A DNA stretch of 64,000 nucleotides from Mageeibacillus sp. UBA5734 (GTDB lineage Bacteria > Bacillota > Clostridia > Saccharofermentanales > UBA5734), in the NCBI GenBank assembly GCA_002419365.1, contig DIGA01000060.1, forward strand, positions 6,931 to 70,930, written 5' to 3'. The notes beneath the pieces were generated by a model. The model ran no database searches and was not told the DNA's origin. It worked only from the letters and a program-made list of their open reading frames with translations. Position numbers and translations under genes: made by a program. Shown one piece after another: positions 7,620 through 16,400 of the stretch (position 1 is the first letter of the stretch; every line of letters starts with the position of its first letter).

Positions 7620-7898
7620 ATGGAAAACGAATTTGAAGAAGGTTTCTGGGAGGTCTACGACCGGGCCGAGGAATTGGCAAAGAAAGATCCAGAATGGCGT
7701 TTTCTGGAGGAGCAGATCCACCATGCCCTCAATCGCTTTGAAACGATCGAAGGCCTGCAAGACAGGCTCATCACGCCGATTGACAAGCAGTATGTCCTCT
7801 TCATGAAAAAAATCTATGAGGTCATGCGCCAAAACGAGGCCGCTGCCACGCAAAAAGCAGTCTTACCGCACGTCGATCACAAAGATGTCAAACACTGA
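7620..7898 (+). CDS. small hypothetical protein
   Basis: A 92-residue acidic, probably all-helical soluble protein without signal peptide or membrane segment. I do not recognise a family. The ATG at 7620 was chosen because AAAGG lies 7 nt upstream and a TATAAT box lies 50 nt upstream. A longer in-frame reading from 7509 would include the metI terminator and is unlikely. The 3' end overlaps the stop of the convergent glf gene by 11 nt. It has its own promoter and no partner genes. Confidence 0.65.
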   Translation: MENEFEEGFWEVYDRAEELAKKDPEWRFLEEQIHHALNRFETIEGLQDRLITPIDKQYVLFMKKIYEVMRQNEAAATQKAVLPHVDHKDVKH

Positions 7899-8997
7899 AT
7901 TCTTTTTCCACCCGGACCAGGGCACTGGCAATGACCTGGTGCATGTCGTAGTACTTGTAGTCAGCCAGTCGGCCACCAAAGATCACGTTGTTCTCCTGGT
8001 CAGCCAATGCCTTGTATTGCAGATACAAGGCATTATTTTTGTCATCATTGACCGGATAATAGGGCTCATCACCTTGTTTCCATTCTGCCGGGTATTCACG
8101 GGTGATAACGGTCTTGTCCTGGGTGCCGAATTCAAAATGCTTGTGCTCGATGATCCGGGTGAAGGCCGTCTCACGGTCGGTGTAATTGACGACCGCATTG
8201 CCCTGGTAATTCTCTGAGCCTAATGTCTGGTGTTCGAATCGCAGGCTGCGGTATTCGAGATTGCCGAAGCGGAAGCCATAGAACTCATCGATCATGCCGG
8301 TGAAAACGGTCTTGCCGGCGAGCGTTTCCAGTTCCACGCGGTGGGAGAAATAATCAGTCTCCAGCCGCACGTCAATGCCCTCGAGCAGGCGGTTGGTGAT
8401 CTGGTTGTAACCGCCCTCCGGAATGCCTTGGTATTTATCATTGAAATAATTGTTGTCGTAAGTGAAACGCACCGGCAGGCGCTTGATGATGAAGGCTGGC
8501 AGCTCGGTAGCCGGACGGCCCCACTGCTTTTCGGTATAGCCTTTGATCAGTTTCTCATAAATGTCGGTACCAACCAGGGAAATCGCCTGCTCCTCGAGAT
8601 TGTGCGGCACCGAAATGCCAGCAGCCATGCGCTGGGCCGAGATCCGGGCCTGGGCCTCCGCTGGCGTGATGACCCCCCAAAGCTTGTTGAAGGTGTTCAT
8701 GTTGAAAGGCAGGTTATAGATTTCGCCCTTGAAATTGGCGATCGGTGAATTGGTGTAGCGATTGAATTCGGCAAACTGGTTGACATAGGTCCAGATGCGC
8801 TTGTCGCTGGTATGGAAAATGTGGGCTCCGTAGACATGGACATTGATCCCGGCGACAGATTCGCAGTAGATATTGCCGCCCGTATGTTTTCTCCGGTCAA
8901 TGACCAGGCAGCGCTTGCCGCGCAAGGCCGCCTCATGGGCAAACGTTGCACCAAAAAGGCCGGCACCAACGATCAGGTAATCATAGGGCTTTTCCAT
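7888..8997 (-). CDS. glf: UDP-galactopyranose mutase
   Basis: The 369-residue flavoprotein starts with YDYLIVGAGLFGATFAHEA, the FAD-binding Rossmann motif, followed by RGKRCLVIDRRKHTGGNIY, and has the mutase-specific YGAHIFHTSDKRIWTYVNQF and EKLIKGYTEKQWGRPATELP. Length and motif order match bacterial Glf. The enzyme interconverts UDP-galactopyranose and UDP-galactofuranose with reduced FAD in the cytosol, supplying galactofuranose for surface glycans. No galactofuranosyltransferase is beside it. The gene stands alone, and its promoter region (8998-9178) is shared with the divergent OsmC gene. Confidence 0.96.
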   Translation of the reverse strand: MEKPYDYLIVGAGLFGATFAHEAALRGKRCLVIDRRKHTGGNIYCESVAGINVHVYGAHIFHTSDKRIWTYVNQFAEFNRYTNSPIANFKGEIYNLPFNMNTFNKLWGVITPAEAQARISAQRMAAGISVPHNLEEQAISLVGTDIYEKLIKGYTEKQWGRPATELPAFIIKRLPVRFTYDNNYFNDKYQGIPEGGYNQITNRLLEGIDVRLETDYFSHRVELETLAGKTVFTGMIDEFYGFRFGNLEYRSLRFEHQTLGSENYQGNAVVNYTDRETAFTRIIEHKHFEFGTQDKTVITREYPAEWKQGDEPYYPVNDDKNNALYLQYKALADQENNVIFGGRLADYKYYDMHQVIASALVRVEKEFSV

Positions 8998-9125
8998 AGG
9001 GAGACCTCGCTTGTCTGTTTTTTATGATTTTAACATGGAAATGGCAACCAGATCATTATGTAACGCGCCTTACCGCTCCAGGAAATGTTTGATGGTATCG
9101 TCAACTTACAAGATTCGTCAATCGC

Positions 9126-9155
9126 AATCGATTCTGACAGATTCTGAAATCGATT
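9126..9155 (+). promoter_or_regulatory. repeated AATCGATT sites upstream of the OsmC-like gene
   Basis: The palindrome AATCGATT occurs at 9126-9133 and 9148-9155, centre to centre 22 nt (two helical turns). Between and overlapping them GATTCTGA is repeated directly (9130-9137, 9140-9147). The block ends 24 nt before the start codon, a typical place for an operator. The cognate regulator is unknown; it does not match the OhrR consensus closely. Confidence 0.4.
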
Positions 9156-9178
9156 CACTTATTTTTAGGAGGTATCCC

Positions 9179-9595
9179 ATGCCTGTTCGTGATTCATCCG
9201 CTGTCTGGAATGGCAATTTGAAAGAGGGCAAAGGCGTCATGCGCCTGGGCTCCGGCATGTACGAGGGGCCTTTCACCTTTGCATCCCGCTTTGAAGAAGG
9301 CACCGGCACCAACCCTGAGGAGCTGATTGGCGCAGCCCATGCTGGCTGTTTTTCGATGTTCCTGTCGGCCATCCTCACTGATGCCGGACATGTGCCGACC
9401 CGGATCTCCACCTCGGCCAAAGTCCACCTCGGCGCCGGGCCGAAAATTGTCCTGATCGAGCTGTCCACCGTCGGTGAAGTCCCCGGGATTGACACCGCCA
9501 CCTTCCTGGAATTCGCTGAAAAAGCCAAAGTCGGGTGCCCCGTCTCCCAGGCGTTGTCGGCAGTTGAGATGAAACTGACAGCTGAACTGATCTGA
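9179..9595 (+). CDS. OsmC/Ohr family peroxide-detoxifying protein
   Basis: The ATG at 9179 follows TAGGAGG by 6 nt and is preferred over upstream in-frame codons. The 138-residue product contains the family layout GTNPEELIGAAHAGCFSMFLS, with the first reactive cysteine, and KAKVGCPVSQALS, with the second. It is closest to the OsmC/YhfA-type branch. The two cysteines reduce organic hydroperoxides using thiols. It is a single gene with a repeat-rich upstream region, suggesting regulated expression, and ends in a terminator that lies inside the convergent lysR gene. Confidence 0.93.
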   Translation: MPVRDSSAVWNGNLKEGKGVMRLGSGMYEGPFTFASRFEEGTGTNPEELIGAAHAGCFSMFLSAILTDAGHVPTRISTSAKVHLGAGPKIVLIELSTVGEVPGIDTATFLEFAEKAKVGCPVSQALSAVEMKLTAELI

Positions 9596-9615
9596 CCAGA
9601 GTCATTCAGGGCTAT

Positions 9616-10536
9616 TCATTTGCCATAAGGACCGTTCCGCAAGGGACGGTCTTTTTCATCCCCCGCCTTGAGGATCATCGCGATCAGGGCCTGCATGGCG
9701 GGTGTCAGGTATTTGTTTTTGTGGTGAACCAGGCTGAAAGCACGGACCAGGTCGAGGCCCTCGACCCTTACGGTCCGCAACGAGCCTGAACGCAGAGATG
9801 CTGTGATCAGGCGACTGGAGAGCACCGCGATGCCCAGTCCATTCACGGCAGCCTGGACCATGGCGTCCGAGTTGATCGCTTCCCAGGCAATGTTCCACGG
9901 GATCTGCTGCAAGGACATGGTATGCGCGAACAGTTCGCGGGTTCCGCTGCCCTGCTCGCGCACAATGAAGGACTGGTCATCCAGCGCGTGCAGCGGAATG
10001 GGGCGGTCGATGTTGAAAAACGGGTGTTTGCGACCACAGGCCAGGACCAGGTGGTCAGCCATGAACGGCTGGACCAGGATGTCCTGGCTTGTGATCGAGC
10101 CTTCAACCAGAGCCAGATCCAGTTCATTGCGGATGACCAGCTGCTCGATATCCCTCGTGTTGCGGATACTCGCCTCGACTCTGACCTGCGGATACAGGTC
10201 GCCGAAAGCGGTCAGGAAGTCCGGCAGGAGACAGGTTCCGATCGTCAGAGTCGCCCCGACACGCAGGCTGCCGCTGGCAGATTCAGCCTCGATGGCCTGG
10301 TCCATTTCGCCAAGCAGATTGATCATATGCCGGGCATAGCCGAGCAGGACTTTGCCAGGTCCTGTCAAATATAATCGCCGCGACAATCGGTCGAACAGCC
10401 TGACCCCATAATGCTTTTCCAGATCAGCGATGGCCTGGCTGACCGTTGGCTGGGCGATGAACAACGCTTCCGAAGCGCGTGTCATGTTGCCCGCATCGAC
10501 AACAGCCAGGAAGATGTGCAGGTGGCGCAGGGTCAT
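9616..10536 (-). CDS. LysR family transcriptional regulator
   Basis: A 306-residue LysR protein. The N-terminal winged helix-turn-helix runs MTLRHLHIFLAVVDAGN... with AQPTVSQAIADLEKHYGVRLF (recognition helix) at about residues 28-48. A type 2 periplasmic-binding-like effector domain follows. The ATG at 10536 was chosen because GAGG lies 8 nt upstream and family members start here; an ATG at 10560 is possible. The gene is divergent from the YeiH-type transporter gene, an arrangement also known for yeiE/yeiH of enterobacteria, so it probably controls that transporter and itself. A TTATCA-N15-TGATAA inverted repeat lies in the shared gap. Confidence 0.93.
   Translation of the reverse strand: MTLRHLHIFLAVVDAGNMTRASEALFIAQPTVSQAIADLEKHYGVRLFDRLSRRLYLTGPGKVLLGYARHMINLLGEMDQAIEAESASGSLRVGATLTIGTCLLPDFLTAFGDLYPQVRVEASIRNTRDIEQLVIRNELDLALVEGSITSQDILVQPFMADHLVLACGRKHPFFNIDRPIPLHALDDQSFIVREQGSGTRELFAHTMSLQQIPWNIAWEAINSDAMVQAAVNGLGIAVLSSRLITASLRSGSLRTVRVEGLDLVRAFSLVHHKNKYLTPAMQALIAMILKAGDEKDRPLRNGPYGK
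9630..9656 (+). terminator. terminator of the OsmC-like gene, embedded in lysR 3' end
   Basis: GACCGTTCC (9630-9638) pairs with GGGACGGTC (9643-9651), one G-T pair, GCAA loop, followed by TTTTT. The hairpin lies within the last codons of the convergent regulator gene. Confidence 0.8.
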
Positions 10537-10584
10537 ACCTTTCACCTCGAGAATTACCATAGGATTTTTACTATCTTATTTATA

Positions 10585-10611
10585 TTATCATTGTATTTTT
10601 AAAATTGATAA
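10585..10611. promoter_or_regulatory. candidate LysR operator in the divergent promoter region
   Basis: TTATCA (10585-10590) and TGATAA (10606-10611) form an inverted repeat separated by 15 nt, in the AT-rich 122-nt gap between the regulator and the YeiH-type gene. Size and position are typical of a LysR site (T-N11-A type). No bound effector can be inferred. Confidence 0.45.
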
Positions 10612-10658
10612 ACTTTAGCTACACTGGATGGAGAATTTTTGATTGGAGGTCTGTTCAA

Positions 10659-11696
10659 ATGACCGTGAAAGGGCGCACAGGACCCGGTCTGTTGCTTTGC
10701 CTGGCAATCGCTGTCCCGGCCTGGTTTTTGGGATTACGCATGCCGGTGATTGGCGGGCCTGTCTTTGGCATTCTCATGGGAGTCCTGATTGCCAATCTCT
10801 TCCCCACTCTGACTTCTGGCTTTGCCGGTTTCAGCTTTGAGCCCGGTATCCGGTTGACCAGCAAGAAACTGCTCCAGGTGGCGGTGGTTTTGCTCGGTTT
10901 CGAGATGAATTTTGCCACGATCGTCAAGGTCGGTGGCCAGTCGCTGTTTGTCATGCTGTTCACCCTGACCGCTGCCTTTGTCACAGCCTATGCTATAGGC
11001 AAGCTTTTGCACCTGGATGGCAAAACTGTCACCCTGATCGGTGTTGGCACCTCGATCTGCGGTGGCTCGGCAATTGCGGCGACAGCACCTGTAATTGCAG
11101 CCGATGATGAAGAAGTCGCTGCAGCGATCTCGACCATTTTCCTGTTCAATGTCCTTGCGGTCTTCATCTTCCCTGCTCTGGGCCATTCGCTGAACTTGAG
11201 CGATATGGGATTTGGCCTCTGGGCTGGCACAGCGGTCAACGACACGTCCTCGGTTGTAGCAGCAGGAACGGCCTGGAGTGCCGCAGCTGGCAACAATGTC
11301 GCCCTCAGCTATGCGACGATTGTCAAACTGACCCGGACGCTGATGATCGTGCCAATCACCTTCACCCTGGCCATGCGTACGGCCCCGCTGGCGCGCCGGC
11401 AGGAAAATGCCTCTGAAGCGCCGGCGTATAACCTGGTGCGGACTTTCCCCTGGTTTGTCATCGCTTTCCTTGCCGTCGCCCTGCTGAACACCTGGCTGCC
11501 CTGGCCGGATCTGGCCAGCAAATTCGTCACGGCCGGCAAATTCCTGATCGTCATGGCCATGTCCGCCATCGGCCTGAACACCCGTTTCAAACGCCTGATC
11601 GCCCAAGGCTGGCGGCCCATCCTGCTCGGACTTTGCTGCTGGTTTGCCGTCGCCAGCGTCTCCCTGCTCGTCCAGAAACTGACCGCAGCGCTGTAA
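10659..11696 (+). CDS. YeiH/UPF0324 family putative sulfate exporter-like membrane protein
   Basis: The ATG at 10659 follows TTGGAGGT by 8 nt. The 345-residue product has about ten hydrophobic helices and the conserved UPF0324 features: GFEPGI-like loop followed by SKKLLQVAVVLLGFEM, GVGTSICGGSAIAATAPVI and GTAVNDTSSVVAAGTAWS. The family (Pfam Cons_hypoth698) is proposed to export small anions or sulfonate-like compounds, but the substrate is not established. Its divergent LysR neighbour suggests metabolite-dependent induction. A GGGAC palindrome terminator starts at its stop codon. Confidence 0.9.
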   Translation: MTVKGRTGPGLLLCLAIAVPAWFLGLRMPVIGGPVFGILMGVLIANLFPTLTSGFAGFSFEPGIRLTSKKLLQVAVVLLGFEMNFATIVKVGGQSLFVMLFTLTAAFVTAYAIGKLLHLDGKTVTLIGVGTSICGGSAIAATAPVIAADDEEVAAAISTIFLFNVLAVFIFPALGHSLNLSDMGFGLWAGTAVNDTSSVVAAGTAWSAAAGNNVALSYATIVKLTRTLMIVPITFTLAMRTAPLARRQENASEAPAYNLVRTFPWFVIAFLAVALLNTWLPWPDLASKFVTAGKFLIVMAMSAIGLNTRFKRLIAQGWRPILLGLCCWFAVASVSLLVQKLTAAL

Positions 11697-11716
11697 AAGG
11701 GACGCCGTCCCTTTTT
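11696..11716 (+). terminator. GGGACGCCGTCCC palindrome acting as terminator
   Basis: AAAGGGAC (11696-11703) and GTCCCTTT (11707-11714) pair perfectly around GCC, and the T run continues to 11716. The stem starts on the stop codon of the YeiH-type gene. It belongs to a set of similar palindromes found at other gene borders in this window. Confidence 0.75.
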
Positions 11717-11724
11717 CGGCAGAA

Positions 11725-11733
11725 TGGTATAAT
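11725..11733 (+). promoter_or_regulatory. extended -10 promoter of dinB
   Basis: TGGTATAAT at 11725-11733 is an extended -10 element 29 nt upstream of the dinB ATG. No -35 box of quality is present because the region is occupied by the upstream palindrome. No LexA box is visible. Confidence 0.6.
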
Positions 11734-11761
11734 TGTGTTCAGAATGGTCAGGTGAAGACAG

Positions 11762-12982
11762 ATGCGCACAGTCGTTTTTCTGGTGGATATGAACGCGTTT
11801 TTCATTTCGTGCGAAATGACACGGCGTGCTGAACTGCGCGGCAAGCCGGCGGCTGTTGCCGGTGATCCGCAGCGTCGGACCGGGATCATCCTGGCAGCCA
11901 ATTACGAAGCCCGGGCCTTTGGGGTAAAAACGACCATGCTGGTGCATGAAGCACAGCGGCTGTGCCCGGACATCACACTCGTTCCACCGGACCATGATTT
12001 TTACGAGCAAAAGTCTCGCGAAGTCATGCAATTGCTCCGGCGATTCACGCCTATTGTCGAACCCAACAGCATCGATGAAGCCTGGCTGGACATGACCGGT
12101 TGCGAAAAATTGTCAGGTACGCCGCTTGAAGCGGCACGTTCGATCATGCAGACGATCAACGGAAATTTGGACCTATGGTGTTCGATCGGAATTTCCGACA
12201 ACAAATTCCTGGCCAAGATGGCTTCAGAAATGAAAAAGCCGCAGGGGATTACCGAACTGTGGCCGGAAGATGTGCCCGCCAAGCTCTGGCCACTGCCGGT
12301 CGGTGCCATGTATGGTGTCGGCCAGAAGACCGCCGACAAGCTTAAGCGCCTCGGTGTGGCCACGATCGGTGAACTGGCTCGACTTGATATGGAATTTCTG
12401 GTCGAACGTTTTGGCAAAAGCGGCATCGATCTCTATCGACATGCGCACGGACTAGCAGATGATCCAGTCCGTGCCACTGACGACGATTCCGTCCAGTCGA
12501 TCGGCCGCTCGAAGACCTTGTCTGAGAATATTTCTGATCTGGAAAAAGCCAAGCGAATTTTACTGGGTTTGTCTGACGAAGTCGCCGCGACAGCACGCAG
12601 GCAAAACCTGAAAGGTCAAGTGGTTCAAATCACGCTCAAATACACGGATTTCAAGGTGATCACACGCCAGACCATGGTTTCTGCTACAAACCTTTCGCAA
12701 GAAGTGTACCTGGCTGGTTGTGCTTTGCTTACTAAAAACTGGGACCCTGGTAAGCCGGTCCGCCTGATCGGGATCAGCCTCGGGCATTTTCAAAAGCACA
12801 AGGAAAACCGCCAACTGACCCTGTTTGACCAGATTGATGGTAATCAAGACAATAAGGCACTCGAACATGTGCCACAAACAGGCAAAGTCGATCAGGCCGT
12901 CGATTCGATCCGCGAGCGGTTCGGCCAAAACAGCATCACCCGGGCGTCACTGATGAAAAAGAAGAAGCCCAAAGATGACTGA
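11762..12982 (+). CDS. dinB: Y-family DNA polymerase IV
   Basis: A 406-residue translesion polymerase. The palm has the metal ligand motif VFLVDMNAFFISCE at the N-terminus and NSIDEAWLDMT near residue 103, and a steric-gate region AANYEARAFGVKTTM. The little-finger domain follows from about residue 240. Near the C-terminus RQLTLFDQI is a beta-clamp binding motif. The enzyme copies damaged DNA with low fidelity in the cytoplasm. The ATG is preceded by CAGGTGA. The second residue after the catalytic Asp is Asn rather than Asp, as I recall for the clostridial branch. It is a single gene. Confidence 0.95.
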   Translation: MRTVVFLVDMNAFFISCEMTRRAELRGKPAAVAGDPQRRTGIILAANYEARAFGVKTTMLVHEAQRLCPDITLVPPDHDFYEQKSREVMQLLRRFTPIVEPNSIDEAWLDMTGCEKLSGTPLEAARSIMQTINGNLDLWCSIGISDNKFLAKMASEMKKPQGITELWPEDVPAKLWPLPVGAMYGVGQKTADKLKRLGVATIGELARLDMEFLVERFGKSGIDLYRHAHGLADDPVRATDDDSVQSIGRSKTLSENISDLEKAKRILLGLSDEVAATARRQNLKGQVVQITLKYTDFKVITRQTMVSATNLSQEVYLAGCALLTKNWDPGKPVRLIGISLGHFQKHKENRQLTLFDQIDGNQDNKALEHVPQTGKVDQAVDSIRERFGQNSITRASLMKKKKPKDD

Positions 12983-13010
12983 CCATCCTTGTCTGAATCC
13001 AATGGATGGA

Positions 13011-13325
13011 TCAATTCAGAACTTTGATGATCTGGACAAACTCAGCATTGACGATTTGGCGTCCACTGGCCGTTTCCACCTCAATCCAGTTCTCGTTGAC
13101 CTGAATGATTTTTCCTTTGACCGTGCTGCCGTAGGAACCAGAAGAAATTTTGCACTGTTTCCCTGTGTATTGTTGTAGCAATTCATTGGTCATCGCAACT
13201 TTCCTCCTGTGCCTGATTCGTTTTGCCGCCAGTATAAGTTGAAATGCATGTTGCTGATGCAACAGGACGAACAGAATAAAAATCGGGAAATAAAGCGTAA
13301 CAAACGTGCCTGAGTCCATCAGCAA
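13011..13325 (-). CDS. small membrane-anchored protein with Sm/SH3-like domain
   Basis: A 104-residue protein with one N-terminal hydrophobic helix (about residues 6-24), a basic stretch (AAKRIRHRRK) and a C-terminal small beta domain from about residue 48 with YTGKQCKISSGSYGSTVKGK and NWIEVETASGRQI. This pattern resembles short conserved clostridial proteins (DUF6897-like, from memory). AGGGG precedes the ATG by 9 nt. The C-terminal part might also be made alone from the internal Met at residue 45. Function is unknown. It lies downstream of the giant surface protein gene, behind that gene's terminator. Confidence 0.65.
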   Translation of the reverse strand: MLMDSGTFVTLYFPIFILFVLLHQQHAFQLILAAKRIRHRRKVAMTNELLQQYTGKQCKISSGSYGSTVKGKIIQVNENWIEVETASGRQIVNAEFVQIIKVLN

Positions 13326-13338
13326 TCACCCCTTTTTG

Positions 13339-13360
13339 AAAAGGGACCGGGTCCCTTTTT
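13339..13360. repeat. GGGACCGGGTCCC palindrome
   Basis: AAAAGGGACC and GGTCCCTTTTT form a near-perfect hairpin with T runs on both strands, located just upstream of the small membrane protein gene and downstream of the surface protein gene. It could terminate transcription from either side. Confidence 0.6.
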
Positions 13361-13380
13361 GGGCAAAAAGCCAGAAACAG

Positions 13381-13415
13381 GCTCCCCTCTAAGCTTTGCG
13401 GGCTTGGAGGGGAGC
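13381..13415 (-). terminator. terminator of the surface protein gene
   Basis: GCTCCCCTC pairs with GAGGGGAGC (outer 9 bp) with an inner AAGC/GCTT stem, 67 nt downstream of the stop codon. A T-rich stretch follows on the minus strand. Confidence 0.7.
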
Positions 13416-13481
13416 AGTGTGTGTGTGTTTGCGATTCTGTCGTCCGGACGCCTTCAATCAATTGTTCAGGCAGCCAAACGT

Positions 13482-16400
13482 TCAGCTGTTTTCCCGTTTC
13501 TTCCACAGGATGAGAAGGGTCCCAGCCAACAGAAGGGTCATCAGGCCGATCACTTTGAACGGGTAAGCGTCAGATAGATCGCCGGTTTGGGGCATTTCTG
13601 CTCCGAAGACATCCAGGATAGCTGCCAAGGTAGTTGTCGGTGCCGGAGTCGTTGTCGGAGGCGGCGGGAGGGTATCAATGTCGACGTCTGCACCGTCGCT
13701 GTCACTGACCGGTGTCTGCTCGTCGTCTGTACCGCTGACGGTGACAATGTCATCGATATTTTCGCCGCGGTCGCCATCGATGGATGCCTCAAAGTAGACC
13801 GTCAGGCTGGCTCCCGGCAGGATGGTCTGCGGCAACGTGATCGGTGTGGTCAGGGTGGCATTGGTGTAGAGAAGCGGACTAAAGGCGGGGCCGCCTTCGA
13901 TCGAGTCGGTCAGGCTGGTGATCGTGACTGGATCATTGGCTAGACTGGTGTTTACAATGACGACCATGAAGGTTGCTTCGTCGCCAGGATCATCCACTGA
14001 ATCATCCAGGGCGAATTTGGCAATGTCGATGGACGGTGGCGCGTTGACTGGGATCGAGAACTCGTCACTTTCAGGTTCGGTTTCAGTCGAATCCACCATT
14101 ACAGTGTTGTCGAGCCAGCCGTCAGCGGGGCTCTCTTCGGTGCTGGTGCCAGCTGCCGTGATTTCAGCCAGGGTGACGGTGTGGCTGCCGGTGAAGATCC
14201 AAGTCTCACCAACATCGAGCTTGTCGTTATCATTGGTGTCGCCACTGCTGTAAGTTGGTCCGACCGTGCAAATCGGATCTGTGACCGTGATGTTTGTCAG
14301 AACCACATTGCCCTTATTAACAACAGTGAAGGTGTACGGCACGACTTGTCCCACGGTCGTGATCAAGGTTGTTGTGCTGGTTTTTTCAACAGACAGAGCA
14401 GGCGACAATCCGATCGAGATTTCATGATCATCGGTGTCTGGGCTGGTCTCATTCGAGTCAGCCGTCACTGTGTTGTCCAGATCGCCGTCGCCGCCGCCGT
14501 TGGAGTCAATCTCTGCCTGCGTGACGATGTGGCTGCCGGTGTAGGTCCAGGCTTCGTTCACATCCAGAATGCCGTCCAGGCCGATGTCACCACTGCTGTA
14601 GGATGGGCCAATATCACAATCAGGATCCATGACGGTGATGCCAGTGAGACTGACATTACCCGTATTACGGACTACAAATGTATAGGGCACCACTTGGCCA
14701 GCTGCTGTGATCAGGGTTGTTGCGCTTGATTTCTCAACGGACAGGCCAGGAATCTGGGCGATCGGAATCGCGTGGATATCGGTATCCGGGTCGGTCTCGT
14801 TTGAATCGGCTGTGACTGTGTTGTCGAGATCGCCATCCCCGCCACCATTGCCGTCAAGTTCAAATTGGGTGACGGTATGGTTGCCAGCAAAGGTCCAACT
14901 TTCACCAACGTCGAGCTTGTTGTTACCGTTGTCGCCGCTGACATAAGCCGGAGCCGGGCTGACGTTCGGGTCGGTGACCGAGATGCCGGTCAACGTCATA
15001 TTGCCGGTGTTCGTGACCAAGAAGGTATAAGGAACCACTTGGCCCGCCTCGTCTATCAGGATCGTCGTGCTGCTCTTGACCACATTCAGACCAGGGCTCT
15101 GTTCGATCTGAATTGCGTGGATATCGGTGTCCGGACCGGTCTCGTTGGAATCTGCCGTCACCGTGTTGTCGAGGTCGCCGTCGCCGCCGCCATCTGTGTC
15201 GATTTCGGCTTGCGTGACGGTGTGGCTGCCGCTGTAGGTCCAGGTCTCGGTCAGGTCGAGCTTGCCATTGCTGTTGGCGTCACCACTGACATAGACTGCA
15301 GCAGCGTCCAGGTTCGGGTCGCTGACTGTGATCCCGGTCAGGGTGACATTGCCGGTGTTCGTGACCACGAAGGTGTAAGGTACGCTTTGGCCGGCTGCGG
15401 TGATCAGGATCGTGGTGCTGCTCTTGACCACATTCAGACCAGGGATGCGGCTGATCGGGATGGCCAGGTCATCGGTAGCCGGGCCGGTCTCGTTCGAGTC
15501 GGCCGTCACCGTGTTGTCGAGATCGCCATCGCCGTCGCCATTGGAGTCCATCTCCGCCTGTGTCACGGTGTGGCTGCCCGTATAGGTCCAGGCTTCGCCG
15601 ACATCCAGGATGCCATCCAGACCGAGATCGCCGCTGCTGTAGGTCGGACCTGTTGTGCAGTTCGGGTCTGTGACCGTGATGCCCGTCAGGCTGACGTTGC
15701 CGGTGTTCCTGACCACGAAGGTGTACGGGACGACTTGGCCAGCTGCGGTGATCAGGGTCGTCGTGCTCGTTTTCTCGACCTCCAGATCCGCGGCATAGCC
15801 GATATTGATGAAATGGTCATCCGTATCCGGGCCGGTCTCGTTCGAGTCAGCCGTCACGGTGTTGTCGAGGTCGCCGTCACCGCCGCCGTTGGAGTCGATC
15901 TCTTCCTGCGTCACGGTATGGCTGCCGGTGAAAATCCAGATCTCCGTGACTTCCATCAGGCCATTGTGGTTCAGATCGCCAACGTCCAGCACGGGGTCGG
16001 CGTCGCAGTTCGGATCACTGACCGTGATGCCGGTCAGGGTGACATTGCCGGTGTTGTAGACCGTGAAGGTATACGGAACCACCTGGCCGGCGTGATCGAT
16101 CAGGATCGTGGTGCTATTCTTGACCACATCGAGAGCCGGATTCTGGTCAATCGGGATTGCCAGATCATCGGTGTCCGGGCCGGTCTCGTTCGAATCCGCC
16201 GTCACCGTGTTGTCGAGGTCGCCGTCGCCGCCGCCATCTGTGTCGATTTCAGCTTGCGTGACGGTGTGGCTGCCGGTGTAAGTCCAGCTTTCGCCGACAT
16301 CGAGTAGGCCGTTGCTGTTGGTGTCGCCGCTGGCATAGGCCGGAGCCGGGCTGACATTCGGGTCGCTGACCGTGATGCCTGTCAGGGTGACATTGCCGGT

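Noticed and set aside
11697..11761. LexA/SOS box upstream of dinB
   Set aside because: No GAACATATGTTC- or CGAACGTTCG-like palindrome lies in the gap; only an extended -10 box is seen.
14865..16307. 480-codon plus-strand open frame inside the surface protein gene, with other repetitive plus-strand frames
   Set aside because: It is the antisense of the tandem repeats; the Val/Ala/Gly/Arg-rich translation repeats with the same 116-codon period and has no ribosome binding site or known domain.
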